Of a stretch of 64,000 nt of DNA, positions 11,374 to 20,082 are shown in pieces (the stretch's first letter is position 1; each line of letters opens with the position of its first letter). The notes under the pieces were generated by a model, which saw nothing but the letters and a program-made list of their open reading frames with translations, made no database searches and was not told the DNA's origin. The translations under genes and the position numbers were made by a program. Where the stretch lies: positions 13,420 through 77,419 of the forward strand of contig JAOBWK010000065.1 in NCBI GenBank assembly GCA_025463305.1. Reading direction: 5' to 3'. Origin of the DNA: Ilumatobacteraceae bacterium. GTDB taxonomy: Bacteria; Actinomycetota; Acidimicrobiia; Acidimicrobiales; Ilumatobacteraceae.

Positions 11374-11965
11374 CGCCTCGCGTCCTCGAATAGGCGGTCC
11401 GTCCAGGATCGGCGGCGACGTCGATCCCGAGGTGTTCTGCTCCGACGAGCAGAGCGACGTCGAGGTCGATCTCGCCCGCTGGCAGCGCCTCGCCGAAGGC
11501 GTCCTCCAGGCCGAGGGCATCCGCGGTGGCACCGAGCTGTCGATCATCTTCATCGCCGAGGACGACATCGCCGAGCTCAACGAATCGTTCCTCGGGGTGA
11601 GCGGACCGACCGACGTGCTGTCGTTCCCGATCGACGCCGCCGAGCTCGACCTCACCCCCAGCGGCGGTGGCGCGACCCGCGGCCCGGACCGGGCTCCCCT
11701 CGATCCCTCCGACCTTCCGTTACTGTTGGGCGATGTCGTCATCTGCCCGAAGATCGCCGAGCTGCGGGCGCCCACCCACGCCGGCAACCTCGACGACGAG
11801 CTCGCGCTCTTGGTGGTGCACGGCATCCTCCACGTCCTCGGTCACGATCACGCCGAGCCGGAGGAAACGATCGTGATGCGCCGTCGTGAGCTGGAGCTGC
11901 TCGAGCAGCTGCACTGGCATGGTCCCGCCCCCGACGGCTTCCGACAGGAACAACCCTCCACGTGA
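11366..11965 (+). CDS. ybeY: Endoribonuclease YbeY
   Basis: The 199-residue protein carries the YbeY metal signature HGILHVLGHDH followed by E, with three His to hold zinc, and the segment TDVLSFPID. YbeY acts in 16S rRNA 3' end maturation and ribosome quality control. The protein is longer than usual (about 150 residues) because of an N-terminal extension of about 20 residues and a 20-residue insertion rich in Gly, Asp and Pro before LLGDVVICP. The GTG at 11366 overlaps the phoH stop and is the first in-frame start after the phoH catalytic region. A later start near VFCSDEQSD, where family similarity begins, is possible. The gene end overlaps corC by 4 nt. Confidence 0.85.
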
Positions 11966-13266
11966 TCGCCCTCGAGTTCACCCAGACGGACGCGCTGATG
12001 GTGGCCGCCATCTTCGTCCTGCTGGTCATCCTGGCGTTCTGCTCGGCTGCCGAGATGGGCCTGTCGCGCATGACCAAGCCGAAGGCCGACTCGCTGCTCG
12101 ACCAGGGCCACAAGTCGGCCAAGGTCCTCGCCAAGCTCGTCGCCGATCCCGAGCGGTGGATCAACCCGCTGCTGCTGACGGTGTTCATCTGCCAGATCGT
12201 CCAGTCGACGCTCACGGCCGTGGTGTTCGACGACCTGTTCGGCACCTGGGGCGTCGTTGCCGGCGTGTTCATCAACGTGCTCGTGTTCTTCGTGTTCGCC
12301 GAGGCCGTGCCGAAGACCTACGCGGTCCTGTTCCCGCAGCGCGCTGCGCTGCTCACCGCTCGACCCGCCGCCGCGCTGGTGGCGTTCCCGCCGCTGAAGT
12401 GGATCTCCCGCGGCCTGATCTGGCTGACCAACGTGATCGTCAAGGGCAAGGGCCTGCACAAGGGCCCGTACGTGTCCGAGCGCGAGCTGCTGGGCATCGT
12501 CGAGGCCGCCGCCCACGACGGCGAGATCGAGCACGAGGAGAGCCGGCTGATCAAGTCGGTCGTCGAGTTCGGCGACACGGTGGCCCGCGAGATCATGGTG
12601 CCCCGCCCCGACATGGTGTGGGTCGGTCGTGAGGCCACCATCACCGAGGCGCTCGACCTCGCCATCGAGAAGGGCGTCAGCCGCCTCCCGGTGCTCAGCG
12701 AGGACGACGACGACCTCGTCGGCCTCGCGTACACCAAGGACCTGATGCGCCTCGAGCGCGACGGCAGGGGCGCCACGCACGTGATCGACGCGGTGCGTCC
12801 CGTCCACGTCGTGCCGGAGAACAAGCCCGTCGCCCGGCTGATGCGCGAGATGCAGTCGCAGAAGTACCACCTGGTGTTCGTGGCCGACGAGTACGGCGCG
12901 ATCTCCGGCCTCGTCACGCTCGAGGACTGCCTCGAGGAGCTGGTCGGCGACATCGTCGACGAGCACGACACCGAGGAGTCCGAGGTCGAGCGGCTGACCA
13001 ACGGCGACTACCTCGTCGACGGTGGCATGTCGATCGAGGACGTCAACGAGCTGCTCGACATCAGCGTGCCCGACGACGACTTCGAGACCATCGGCGGGTT
13101 CCTGTTCAGCACCCTCGAGCACGTGCCCGATGTCGGCGAGAGCGTCGACTTCGACGGCTGGCGCTTCCGCGCCCACGAGGTCGAGGGCCGCCGCGTCCGC
13201 CGCCTCCGGGTCAGCGTCCTGCATCCCGAGGTCGCCGCCGCCACCGAACCCGACCACGACAACTGA
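11962..13266 (+). CDS. CNNM/CorC-family membrane protein with CBS pair
   Basis: The 434-residue protein has an N-terminal DUF21/CNNM membrane domain with about four hydrophobic segments (residues 10-160, including FCSAAEMGLSRM and FAEAVPKTYA). It continues with the acidic linker and two CBS domains (about 200-320, with EIMVPRPDMV and GVSRLPVL), then a C-terminal CorC_HlyC domain (LVDGGMSIEDVNELLD, ETIGGFLF). Members are implicated in magnesium or divalent cation efflux; the older name hemolysin-like is misleading. It is translationally coupled to ybeY through a GTGA overlap. A hairpin containing its stop codon ends the operon. Confidence 0.88.
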   Translation: MIALEFTQTDALMVAAIFVLLVILAFCSAAEMGLSRMTKPKADSLLDQGHKSAKVLAKLVADPERWINPLLLTVFICQIVQSTLTAVVFDDLFGTWGVVAGVFINVLVFFVFAEAVPKTYAVLFPQRAALLTARPAAALVAFPPLKWISRGLIWLTNVIVKGKGLHKGPYVSERELLGIVEAAAHDGEIEHEESRLIKSVVEFGDTVAREIMVPRPDMVWVGREATITEALDLAIEKGVSRLPVLSEDDDDLVGLAYTKDLMRLERDGRGATHVIDAVRPVHVVPENKPVARLMREMQSQKYHLVFVADEYGAISGLVTLEDCLEELVGDIVDEHDTEESEVERLTNGDYLVDGGMSIEDVNELLDISVPDDDFETIGGFLFSTLEHVPDVGESVDFDGWRFRAHEVEGRRVRRLRVSVLHPEVAAATEPDHDN

Positions 13267-13280
13267 CGCGCAACGTCAGT
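13262..13280. terminator. Hairpin containing both convergent stop codons
   Basis: ACTGACG, loop CGCAA, CGTCAGT forms a perfect 7-bp stem. It contains the corC stop (13264-13266) in one arm and the menE stop (complement of 13276-13278) in the other. No U-run follows on either side, so it would be an atypical bidirectional terminator or an mRNA-end stabiliser. Confidence 0.5.
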
Positions 13281-14415
13281 GCCGGTCTCGGTCGCGGTCG
13301 AGGCCGGCGACGAGTTCTGCCCGGCGGAGCTTGCCGAGGGCGGTGCGCGGCAGCGTGTCGACCAGCACCAACGAACGCGGGGCGATGAAGGCAGGGTGCG
13401 CGACACGCACGTGGTCGCGCAGCGCAGCGAGCGTCGGCGGTTCGGCCGGGTCCGCGGGGATCACCCAGGCCACCACGCGCTGGCCCCACTCGGGATCATC
13501 GACACCGGCGACGCCGACGTCGGCCACCTGTGGGTGATCGGCCAGTGCCGCCTCCACGGTCTCCGGCCACACGTTCTCGCCGCCGCTGATGATCAGATCG
13601 CCGGCCCGCCCTTCCACCTGCAGCCGCCCGTCCGCGGCGACACCCCCGAGGTCGCCGGTGTGCAGCCAGCCCTGGGCGTCGATCGGTGTCGAGCCGTCGC
13701 GATACGCGCGCAGCAGCATCGGGCACCGGATCAGGATCTCGCGATCGGCGGTGAGCTCGATCTCGACACCGTCGAGCGGCACGCCGTCGTAGACCACGCC
13801 GCTGCCGGTCTCGGTGAGCCCGTAGGTGGTGACGGTGTTGGCCGGGCGATCGACGGGCGGCCGGCTGCCGCCGAGCACGATGCAGCGGAAGATGGCCGGG
13901 TCGATGCGCCGCAAGGCCGTGGCCACCAGCGACGTGAGCGTGACGCCGTCGGCCGCCGCGGCGGTGACCGCATCGGCGTCGAACCCGGGCAGCACCGTCA
14001 GCGGTGCGCCGGTGTGCAGCGCGCGGGTGACCACCGACAGCCCGCCGACGTGGGCGAGCGGGAGGCACGCCAGCCACCGGTCGTCGGCGCCGACGCCCAG
14101 CCGTGCGCTGGTCGCCACCGCCGACGCGGCGACGGCCTCATGGGTGAGCACCACGCCCTTCGGGCTGCCCGTCGATCCGCTCGTCGCCATCACCAGCGCG
14201 TCGCCCAGTTCGGTGGGCAGCCCGCCGCCGACGGACTGCTGGCCGTCGGCGTCGATCACCGTGCCCGCGTGCATCGCTGCCACCAGTTCGCGTCGAGCCG
14301 CTGTGGGCAGGCGCTGATCGATCGGCAGCACGGCGTCGCCGCGTGCCCAGACGCGCTGCAGCGCGTCGACGAACGCGTCACCGCCCGGCAGGTCGAGCGC
14401 GACGAGTGAGGGCAT
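13276..14415 (-). CDS. menE: o-Succinylbenzoate-CoA ligase (MenE-like)
   Basis: The 379-residue adenylate-forming enzyme is short, as actinobacterial MenE proteins are. It has the phosphate loop ATSGSTGSPKGVVLTH, LPLAHVGGLSVV, YGLTETGSG, LHTGDLGG, the hinge GRAGDLIISGGENVWP and the catalytic Lys in PRTALGKLRR. MenE activates o-succinylbenzoate for ring closure by MenB. The assignment is supported by menA, menD, menF and menG within 10 kb, although menB and menC are absent from the window. The ATG lies 3 nt downstream of the amidase stop on the same strand, so the two are probably co-transcribed. Confidence 0.85.
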   Translation of the reverse strand: MPSLVALDLPGGDAFVDALQRVWARGDAVLPIDQRLPTAARRELVAAMHAGTVIDADGQQSVGGGLPTELGDALVMATSGSTGSPKGVVLTHEAVAASAVATSARLGVGADDRWLACLPLAHVGGLSVVTRALHTGAPLTVLPGFDADAVTAAAADGVTLTSLVATALRRIDPAIFRCIVLGGSRPPVDRPANTVTTYGLTETGSGVVYDGVPLDGVEIELTADREILIRCPMLLRAYRDGSTPIDAQGWLHTGDLGGVAADGRLQVEGRAGDLIISGGENVWPETVEAALADHPQVADVGVAGVDDPEWGQRVVAWVIPADPAEPPTLAALRDHVRVAHPAFIAPRSLVLVDTLPRTALGKLRRAELVAGLDRDRDRH

Positions 14416-14418
14416 CGA

Positions 14419-15831
14419 CTAGACGAGCACCAGATCGATGGGGGTGATCACGCCGACGGAACGCTCGATCATCGCTGCGATCGACAGGCAGGCGAGGTCG
14501 TGGAACCGGTCGCCCATGATCTGCACGCCCACCGGCATGCCGTTCCAGATCCCGGCCGGCACCACCGCGGCCGGAAGGCCGAGCAGGTTGGCGGGCAGGA
14601 TCGGGCGCATCAGGTCGAGGGTGGCCAGCGTGCCGGCTTCGTCGGCGACGTCGAAGCCGTGCTCGAACGCGGGCTGCTTCCAGACCGGGCTGATGATCGC
14701 GTCGTAGTCGGTGAAGAACTCGCCCCACTCCTTGGCGATGCCGTTGCGCTCGGCATGGATGAGCGTCCAGTCGGTGAGGTCCATCGCCGGCACGGTGGCA
14801 TCGGTGAAGTCGAGGAACCGCTTCGAGTCCGGGCCGACGATCATGTCGAGCAGCGGCTTCTGGGTGCGCAGGTCGCCGCTGAGCAGCGCGGCCCACACCT
14901 CGCACGCCCGCTCGTAGTTGCCGGGCGTCTCCTCCTTGACGACGTGGCCGAGCGCGCTCAGCAGGTCGCCGCAGTGGCGGACGGCGGCGGCGATGCCGGC
15001 GTCGGTCGGCCCACCACCGGGCGGATCGGTGATCATCGCGATCCGCAGCGGACGGTCGGTCGGCACATCGCTGAGCCGCACCGGCAGGCTGTTCGGGTCG
15101 CGCGGATCGACGCCGGCGATGGTCTCCAGGCCGAGGCGGACGTCGGCGACGTGGCGGGCCATCACACCTTCCACCGCCATCAGCTGGAACGAGATCGGCG
15201 ACTGCAGCGGCGGGATCACCGATGCGGCCGGCACCACGCCGACGGTGGGCTTGATGCTCGTGATGCCGCAGCAGTGCGCGGGGTTGCGCAGCGAACCGCC
15301 GATGTCGTTGCCGAGCCCGAACGGGCTCATCCCGCTGGCGATCGCCGACGCTTCGCCGCCGCTCGAGCCGGCGGTCGTGACCCTCGGGTTCCACGGGTTG
15401 CGGGTCAGGCCGTGCAGCGACGAGTCGGTGTGCACGCGCAGCCCGAAGTCGGGAAGGTTGGTGCGCCCGATCGGGATCGCCCCGGCGGCGCGGAGGCGTT
15501 GCACGCTCGGCGCGTCGATGGAGGCGATGGCGTCGGCGAGGGCGACGACGCCGCTCGTGGTGGGCGTGCCCGCGACGTCGATGTTCTCCTTCACCGTGAA
15601 CGGCACGCCGTGCAGCGGTGGGAGGTGGTCGCCGTTGGCCCGGGCCTGATCAGCGGCGTCGGCCGCGGTTCTCGCTTCGTCGGCCAGCACGCGGACCACG
15701 GCGTTGAGGTGCGGGTTCACCGCCTCGATCCGGGCGAGGTGGGCATCGACGACCTCGCGGCTGGACACCTCACCACTGCGGATCCGCGCGGCCAGCCCGT
15801 GTGCGCTGTCGCGCCACAACTCGTTCGACAT
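14419..15831 (-). CDS. Amidase-signature family amidase
   Basis: The 470-residue protein has the amidase-signature Ser-cisSer-Lys triad: Lys in FTVKENIDVAG, the first Ser in TTAGSSGGEASA and the nucleophile Ser in GNDIGGSLRNP. The family hydrolyses amides, from GatA-type Gln-tRNA amidation to urea- and nitrile-derived amides. There is no gatB or gatC nearby, and the sequence resembles free-standing amidases, so the substrate cannot be named. It starts at the ATG preceded by GGAGGG (short spacing) and not at the GTG five codons earlier. menE follows after 3 nt, but no metabolic link to menaquinone is apparent. Confidence 0.85.
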   Translation of the reverse strand: MSNELWRDSAHGLAARIRSGEVSSREVVDAHLARIEAVNPHLNAVVRVLADEARTAADAADQARANGDHLPPLHGVPFTVKENIDVAGTPTTSGVVALADAIASIDAPSVQRLRAAGAIPIGRTNLPDFGLRVHTDSSLHGLTRNPWNPRVTTAGSSGGEASAIASGMSPFGLGNDIGGSLRNPAHCCGITSIKPTVGVVPAASVIPPLQSPISFQLMAVEGVMARHVADVRLGLETIAGVDPRDPNSLPVRLSDVPTDRPLRIAMITDPPGGGPTDAGIAAAVRHCGDLLSALGHVVKEETPGNYERACEVWAALLSGDLRTQKPLLDMIVGPDSKRFLDFTDATVPAMDLTDWTLIHAERNGIAKEWGEFFTDYDAIISPVWKQPAFEHGFDVADEAGTLATLDLMRPILPANLLGLPAAVVPAGIWNGMPVGVQIMGDRFHDLACLSIAAMIERSVGVITPIDLVLV

Positions 15832-15922
15832 CTTCCCTCCGTCCACGTCCGGCGCAGCGGTCGCCCCGGCCCACTCCCGCCACCAGTATGGCCCGTAGTG
15901 GCGCGCGGCCCGAACTACCGAT

Positions 15923-15928
15923 CACACT
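15923..15928 (+). promoter_or_regulatory. -10 box of menA
   Basis: CACACT ends 6 nt before the menA ATG and no Shine-Dalgarno sequence is present. It fits the leaderless spacing rule, with C in place of T at the first position. Confidence 0.45.
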
Positions 15929-15934
15929 GTCGGC

Positions 15935-16822
15935 ATGACCACCACCCCTCCGGCGGGAAATCGCTGGGTCCTCGGCGCGCGACCGCGCACCCTGCCCGCC
16001 GCCGTCGTCCCCGTCGCGGTGGGTGCCGCGTGCGCCGCCGGCCTCCACGATCCCTGCTGGTGGCGTGCCCCGCTGTCACTCGTGGTCAGCCTGGCGCTGC
16101 AGGTCGGGGTGAACTACGCCAACGACTACAGCGACGGCATCCGTGGCACCGACGACGTCCGCGTCGGCCCCGTGCGCCTGGTCGCGTCGGGCCTCGCCGC
16201 GGCGAAGTCGGTCAAGCTCGCGGCGTTCGCGGCATTCGGCGTCGCCGGTGTCGCTGGCCTGGTGCTCGCGATCTCGACCTCGTGGTGGCTGCTGGTCGTC
16301 GGTGCGGCTGCCGTCGCCGCGGCGTGGTTCTACACCGGCGGTCCGAAGCCGTACGGGTACCTCGGCCTCGGCGAGCTGTTCGTGTTCGTGTTCTTCGGTC
16401 TCGTGGCCACGGTCGGCACGACCTACGTGGTGGCCGAACGGATCACGGGGCTGAGCATCGTCATGGGCTGCGCGGTCGGAGCGCTGGCCTGCGCGCTGCT
16501 GGTGATCAACAACCTGCGCGACATCCCGACCGACCGCGAGGTCGGCAAGAAGACCCTCGCCGTGCGGCTGGGCGATGCCCGGACGCGCCGGATGTACGCC
16601 GGGCTGATCGGGCTCGCGTTCGCCGCCGCCATCGTGTCGGCGATCGTCTGGCGGCCGCTCACCGCCATCGCCGTCATCGCGATCCCGCTCGCAATCGTGC
16701 CGATCCGGCGGGTCATGCGCGGCGCCGCTGGACGCGACCTGATCGCCGTCCTGGGCGAGACCGGCCGGCTCCAGCTGGCCTACGGCTTGCTCGCGACGAT
16801 CGGCCTCGTGCTCAGCCGCTGA
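15935..16822 (+). CDS. menA: 1,4-Dihydroxy-2-naphthoate polyprenyltransferase
   Basis: The 295-residue integral membrane enzyme belongs to the UbiA superfamily, with about eight to nine hydrophobic helices. Two Asp-rich prenyl-diphosphate motifs are clear: NYANDYSDGIRGTDD near residue 60 and NNLRDIPTDREVGKKT near 190. The second pattern and the surrounding men genes identify MenA, which attaches the polyprenyl chain to 1,4-dihydroxy-2-naphthoate at the cytoplasmic membrane. The resulting demethylmenaquinone is the substrate of MenG encoded at 22-23 kb. It is transcribed alone, divergent from the amidase-menE pair. Confidence 0.92.
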   Translation: MTTTPPAGNRWVLGARPRTLPAAVVPVAVGAACAAGLHDPCWWRAPLSLVVSLALQVGVNYANDYSDGIRGTDDVRVGPVRLVASGLAAAKSVKLAAFAAFGVAGVAGLVLAISTSWWLLVVGAAAVAAAWFYTGGPKPYGYLGLGELFVFVFFGLVATVGTTYVVAERITGLSIVMGCAVGALACALLVINNLRDIPTDREVGKKTLAVRLGDARTRRMYAGLIGLAFAAAIVSAIVWRPLTAIAVIAIPLAIVPIRRVMRGAAGRDLIAVLGETGRLQLAYGLLATIGLVLSR

Positions 16823-16840
16823 ACGGCGGTCGCTGACGTC

Positions 16841-17659
16841 TCAGCCCACGGCGGATGGCGTGCGCGGGTTCTGACGGATCGACGTCAGCCAGTCGCGCAG
16901 CACACCGACGACGGCGAACGGGTGCTCGAGGTGCGCAGCGTGCCCGGCCGCGGCGATGGGGCGGAACACGGCGTTGCGGCCGATGGCGGCGGCGAGCTGC
17001 TGGGCCAGCGCGGTGAACTTCGGATCGAGCTCGCCGGCCATCGTCAGCGTCGGCGCCTGGATGTGCGGGATGCGGTCCCACAGCGACAGCTGCGAACCGG
17101 TGCCGGCCAGGCGCAGGCTGCTGGCGAGCCCGCTCGCGGTGTTCTGGGCGCGATCGTCGAGGCCCTTCGCGTAGTCGGGCAGCGTCGCGAACATCGGTTG
17201 GGCCAGCCAGCGCTCCAGGAACGCATCGACGCCGATGGTCTCGATCTCCGTGGCCAGCGCCTCGTCGGCGTTGCGGCGCGCGTTGCGCTCGTCGTCGTTG
17301 CTGATGCCCGCCGTGGCACCGAGGAGCGCGACGGAGCGAACGAGGTGCGGGTAGGCAAGCGCGAGGTGGAGCAGGAACCGTCCGCCCATCGAGTAGCCGA
17401 TGTACGTGGCCCGGCCGCCGACGTTGGCGATCAGGTCGGCACCGAGGCGGAGATCCACGCGCACGTGGCTGGAGCGGCCATGGCCCGGTGCGTCGACGAG
17501 CACCACCTCGTGGTCGGCGGTGAACGCATCGGCGACGGGCAGCCACGAACGACCGGTCTGGGTGAAGCCGTGGACGAAGACCAGGCGCGGCCCGGAGCCG
17601 CAGCGGATCGATGCGAGCGGACCCTCGTGCGGCACCCAGCCGGGAGGCAGCTCAGCCAT
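16841..17659 (-). CDS. Alpha/beta hydrolase, candidate MenH (SHCHC synthase)
   Basis: The 272-residue alpha/beta hydrolase has the oxyanion segment VFVHGFTQTGRSW, the nucleophile elbow GYSMGGRF (Ser about 97), an acidic residue after APTLTMAGELDPKF and His in AAAGHAAHLEHP. MenH proteins, which make 2-succinyl-6-hydroxy-2,4-cyclohexadiene-1-carboxylate after MenD, have this size and the same VHGFxxxxxxW and YSMGGR patterns. The flanking menA and menD genes support that role. Generic esterase activity remains possible. The ATG lies inside the 3' end of the DsbA-like gene (8-nt overlap), implying translational coupling. Confidence 0.72.
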   Translation of the reverse strand: MAELPPGWVPHEGPLASIRCGSGPRLVFVHGFTQTGRSWLPVADAFTADHEVVLVDAPGHGRSSHVRVDLRLGADLIANVGGRATYIGYSMGGRFLLHLALAYPHLVRSVALLGATAGISNDDERNARRNADEALATEIETIGVDAFLERWLAQPMFATLPDYAKGLDDRAQNTASGLASSLRLAGTGSQLSLWDRIPHIQAPTLTMAGELDPKFTALAQQLAAAIGRNAVFRPIAAAGHAAHLEHPFAVVGVLRDWLTSIRQNPRTPSAVG

Positions 17660-18317
17660 GGGACTTCCCCGCTTCCTGCATCGTGTCGAGCATCCGGTCC
17701 AGCACCCGCTCGAACAGCTCGACGTCCTGGGCGCCCGGCACGGCCCACTGCCCGTCGAACACGAACGTGGGCACCGCGGTGATGCCGTTCGCCGCCGCGA
17801 TCGCAAGCTGCTCCATCACCTCGCCGACGCCGTCGTCGGTGGCGAGGAACGCGCGGACCTCGGCCTCGTCGAGGCCAGCGTCCGCCGCGCAGCGGGCGAG
17901 CACATCGGCGTCGCCGACGTCGAGCCCGTCGGTGAAGTACGCCTCCAGCAACCGCTCCTTGACCGCCGCCTGATCGCCGTGGGTCTCGGCGTACCAGATA
18001 ACGCGGTGGGCGAGCAGGGTGTTGGCGCGCAGTGCCCGGTCCATCCGGAACTCGATGCCGTCGGCGGCCGCCACCGACGTGACGTTGTCGAGGATCTGCT
18101 GGGCCCGCTCCGGACCGCCGAACTTCTTCGCGTACGCCTCGACGACGGGCTGCGAGCGACCGGCCTTCGCCGTGGGATCGAGCTGGTAGGGGCGGTAGAC
18201 GATCTCGATGCCGCTGACATCGCGTCGTTCGCCGACGTGGGCGAGCGCGGTCTCGAACCGGCGCTTGCCGATGAAGCACCAGGGGCACACCACATCGGAC
18301 CAGATCTCGACCTGCAT
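17652..18317 (-). CDS. DsbA-like (FrnE-type) thioredoxin-fold oxidoreductase
   Basis: The 221-residue cytosolic protein is of the DsbA/FrnE type. An N-terminal thioredoxin strand leads into the redox motif CPWC within SDVVCPWCFIGKRRF, and the cis-Pro loop is GITAVPTFVFDGQWAVPGAQ near 165-185. FrnE-like proteins are named from polyketide clusters but are widespread disulfide isomerase-like enzymes. No signal peptide is present. Its minus-strand promoter box TATCGT lies 7 nt before the ATG and overlaps the menD box. The menH-like gene follows with an 8-nt overlap. Confidence 0.85.
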   Translation of the reverse strand: MQVEIWSDVVCPWCFIGKRRFETALAHVGERRDVSGIEIVYRPYQLDPTAKAGRSQPVVEAYAKKFGGPERAQQILDNVTSVAAADGIEFRMDRALRANTLLAHRVIWYAETHGDQAAVKERLLEAYFTDGLDVGDADVLARCAADAGLDEAEVRAFLATDDGVGEVMEQLAIAAANGITAVPTFVFDGQWAVPGAQDVELFERVLDRMLDTMQEAGKSHG

Positions 18318-18323
18318 ACGTGC

Positions 18324-18330
18324 CACGATA
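18324..18330. promoter_or_regulatory. Superimposed divergent -10 boxes (dsbA-like gene / menD)
   Basis: Minus-strand TATCGT (18330-18325) ends 7 nt before the DsbA-like ATG. Plus-strand CACGAT (18324-18329) ends 7 nt before the menD ATG. The two hexamers cover five common base pairs in a 19-bp intergenic gap. There is no room for a 5' untranslated region on either side. Confidence 0.55.
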
Positions 18331-18336
18331 GATCCG

Positions 18337-20082
18337 ATGTCAGCCCCCCACACGCCGTCGGCGGCCCAGGACGTGACGGCCACGTTCTGCGCCACGCTCA
18401 TCGACGAGTGGATCCACAACGGCGTCCGCCACGCCGTCGTCGCACCCGGGTCGCGCTCGACACCGATCGCCCTCGCGCTCGCCGCCCGCGACGACATCGA
18501 GGTCCACGTCTTCCACGACGAGCGTTCGGCCTCGTTCGCAGCCCTCGGCATCGGCCTGGCCACCGAGCTGCCGGCGGTGCTCGTGTGCACCAGCGGCACC
18601 GCGGCGGCGCACTTCCACGCCGCGGTCGTCGAAGCCCATCAGTCCGCCGTGCCGCTCATCGTGTGCACGGCCGATCGCCCGCCGGAGCTGCGCGACGTCG
18701 GTGCCCCGCAGACGATCGACCAGACCCAGCTCTACGGCGCTGCGGTCCGCTGGTTCCACGATCCCGGCGTGCCGAGCGCCGACGCCGCGCGCACCTGGCG
18801 GTCGACCGCGGCACATGCCTTCGCCACGTCCGTCGGGCTGTGGCCCGGCCCGGTGCACCTCAACCTGCCGTTCCGCGAGCCGCTCGTCGGCATCGCCGCC
18901 GAGCTGCCGCCGCGCCGGCTCCCCGGCCGGGCGTCGGCCTCGAACGCCGTCACGCCGGCGCTCGCCGATCTCGCCGACCTGTCCGCGCTCGCCGCCGGCG
19001 GTCGCGGCGTGATCGTCGCGGGCCGGGGATGCGGCGACCCGTTCGTCGTCGCCGACCTCGCCGCGTCGCTGGGCTGGCCGGTGCTGGCCGATGTGCGCTG
19101 CGGGCTGCGCAGCGGCCTGGCCAGCCACGAGCGTGTCGCCGTCGCGGCGTTCGACGACATCCTCCGCAGCCCCACGTTCACCGGCGCGCACGTGCCCGAG
19201 ATCGTGCTCCGCCTCGGCGAGTCACCGGCGTCGAAGGTGCTCGGCCAGTGGTTGGCGGCGCTCGACGTCCCGCAGGTGCACGTCTCCGCGCTGCCGACCT
19301 GGAGCGACCCCGACGGCGTCGTCGATTGCCACGTCACCGCCGATGTCGCCGCCGTGTGCACGGCGCTCGCCGAGAAGGCCGAGCCCGCTGATCCGTCGTG
19401 GCTGGCCGACTGGCGGCAGGCGGAGGACGCGGCGCAGGCCGCGATCTCGAGGGTCACCGATGGCACCGCCGAGCTCAGCGAGCCGGCCGTCGCCCGGGTG
19501 CTCGGCCGCAACCTGCCGTCGGGAGCGAACCTGATGGTCTCGTCGTCGATGCCGATCCGCGACGTCGAGTGGTACGCCGACCGCCTCGGCGAGACCCGGG
19601 TGTTCGCCAACCGCGGCGCCAACGGCATCGACGGGGTCATCGCGACGGCCACCGGCATCGCGCTCGCCACGTCGGCGCCGACGTTCGTCCTCATCGGCGA
19701 CGTCGCGTTCCTGCACGACAGCAGCTCGCTCACCGCGCTCGCTTCCCGGGGTGCCGACGTGCGGATCGTGCTCGTCGACAACGACGGTGGTGGCATCTTC
19801 AGCTTCCTGCCGCAGGCGTCGGCGCTCGCTGCCGATCGGTTCGAGCTGCTGTTCGGCACCCCGCACGGCACCGACCTGGCCGCGCTCGCCGCCGCGCACG
19901 GGTTGCGCGTCGACAGCGTCGATGCAGCCGCCGGTCTGGTCGGTGCTCTCGCCGCCCGGGGTCCTCGGGTGGTGCATGTCCGCTCCGATCGCGTGCACAA
20001 TGTGCGCGTGCACGACGAGATCCACCGAGCCGTTGCCGCCGCGCTCGACGCCGATGCGCTCGACGGGCCGGTGCAACCATGA
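18337..20082 (+). CDS. menD: 2-Succinyl-5-enolpyruvyl-6-hydroxy-3-cyclohexene-1-carboxylate synthase
   Basis: The 581-residue thiamine-diphosphate enzyme has the N-terminal TPP domain with VVAPGSRSTPIALAL and HVFHDERSASFAALG (catalytic Glu). The central domain follows, then the C-terminal TPP/Mg site with FANRGANGIDGVI, FVLIGDVAFLHD and VDNDGGGIFSFLP. These motifs are specific for MenD, which condenses isochorismate with 2-oxoglutarate. Isochorismate would come from the MenF-like enzyme encoded at 21-22 kb. The end overlaps the EamA transporter start by ATGA, so the two are co-translated. Confidence 0.93.
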   Translation: MSAPHTPSAAQDVTATFCATLIDEWIHNGVRHAVVAPGSRSTPIALALAARDDIEVHVFHDERSASFAALGIGLATELPAVLVCTSGTAAAHFHAAVVEAHQSAVPLIVCTADRPPELRDVGAPQTIDQTQLYGAAVRWFHDPGVPSADAARTWRSTAAHAFATSVGLWPGPVHLNLPFREPLVGIAAELPPRRLPGRASASNAVTPALADLADLSALAAGGRGVIVAGRGCGDPFVVADLAASLGWPVLADVRCGLRSGLASHERVAVAAFDDILRSPTFTGAHVPEIVLRLGESPASKVLGQWLAALDVPQVHVSALPTWSDPDGVVDCHVTADVAAVCTALAEKAEPADPSWLADWRQAEDAAQAAISRVTDGTAELSEPAVARVLGRNLPSGANLMVSSSMPIRDVEWYADRLGETRVFANRGANGIDGVIATATGIALATSAPTFVLIGDVAFLHDSSSLTALASRGADVRIVLVDNDGGGIFSFLPQASALAADRFELLFGTPHGTDLAALAAAHGLRVDSVDAAAGLVGALAARGPRVVHVRSDRVHNVRVHDEIHRAVAAALDADALDGPVQP

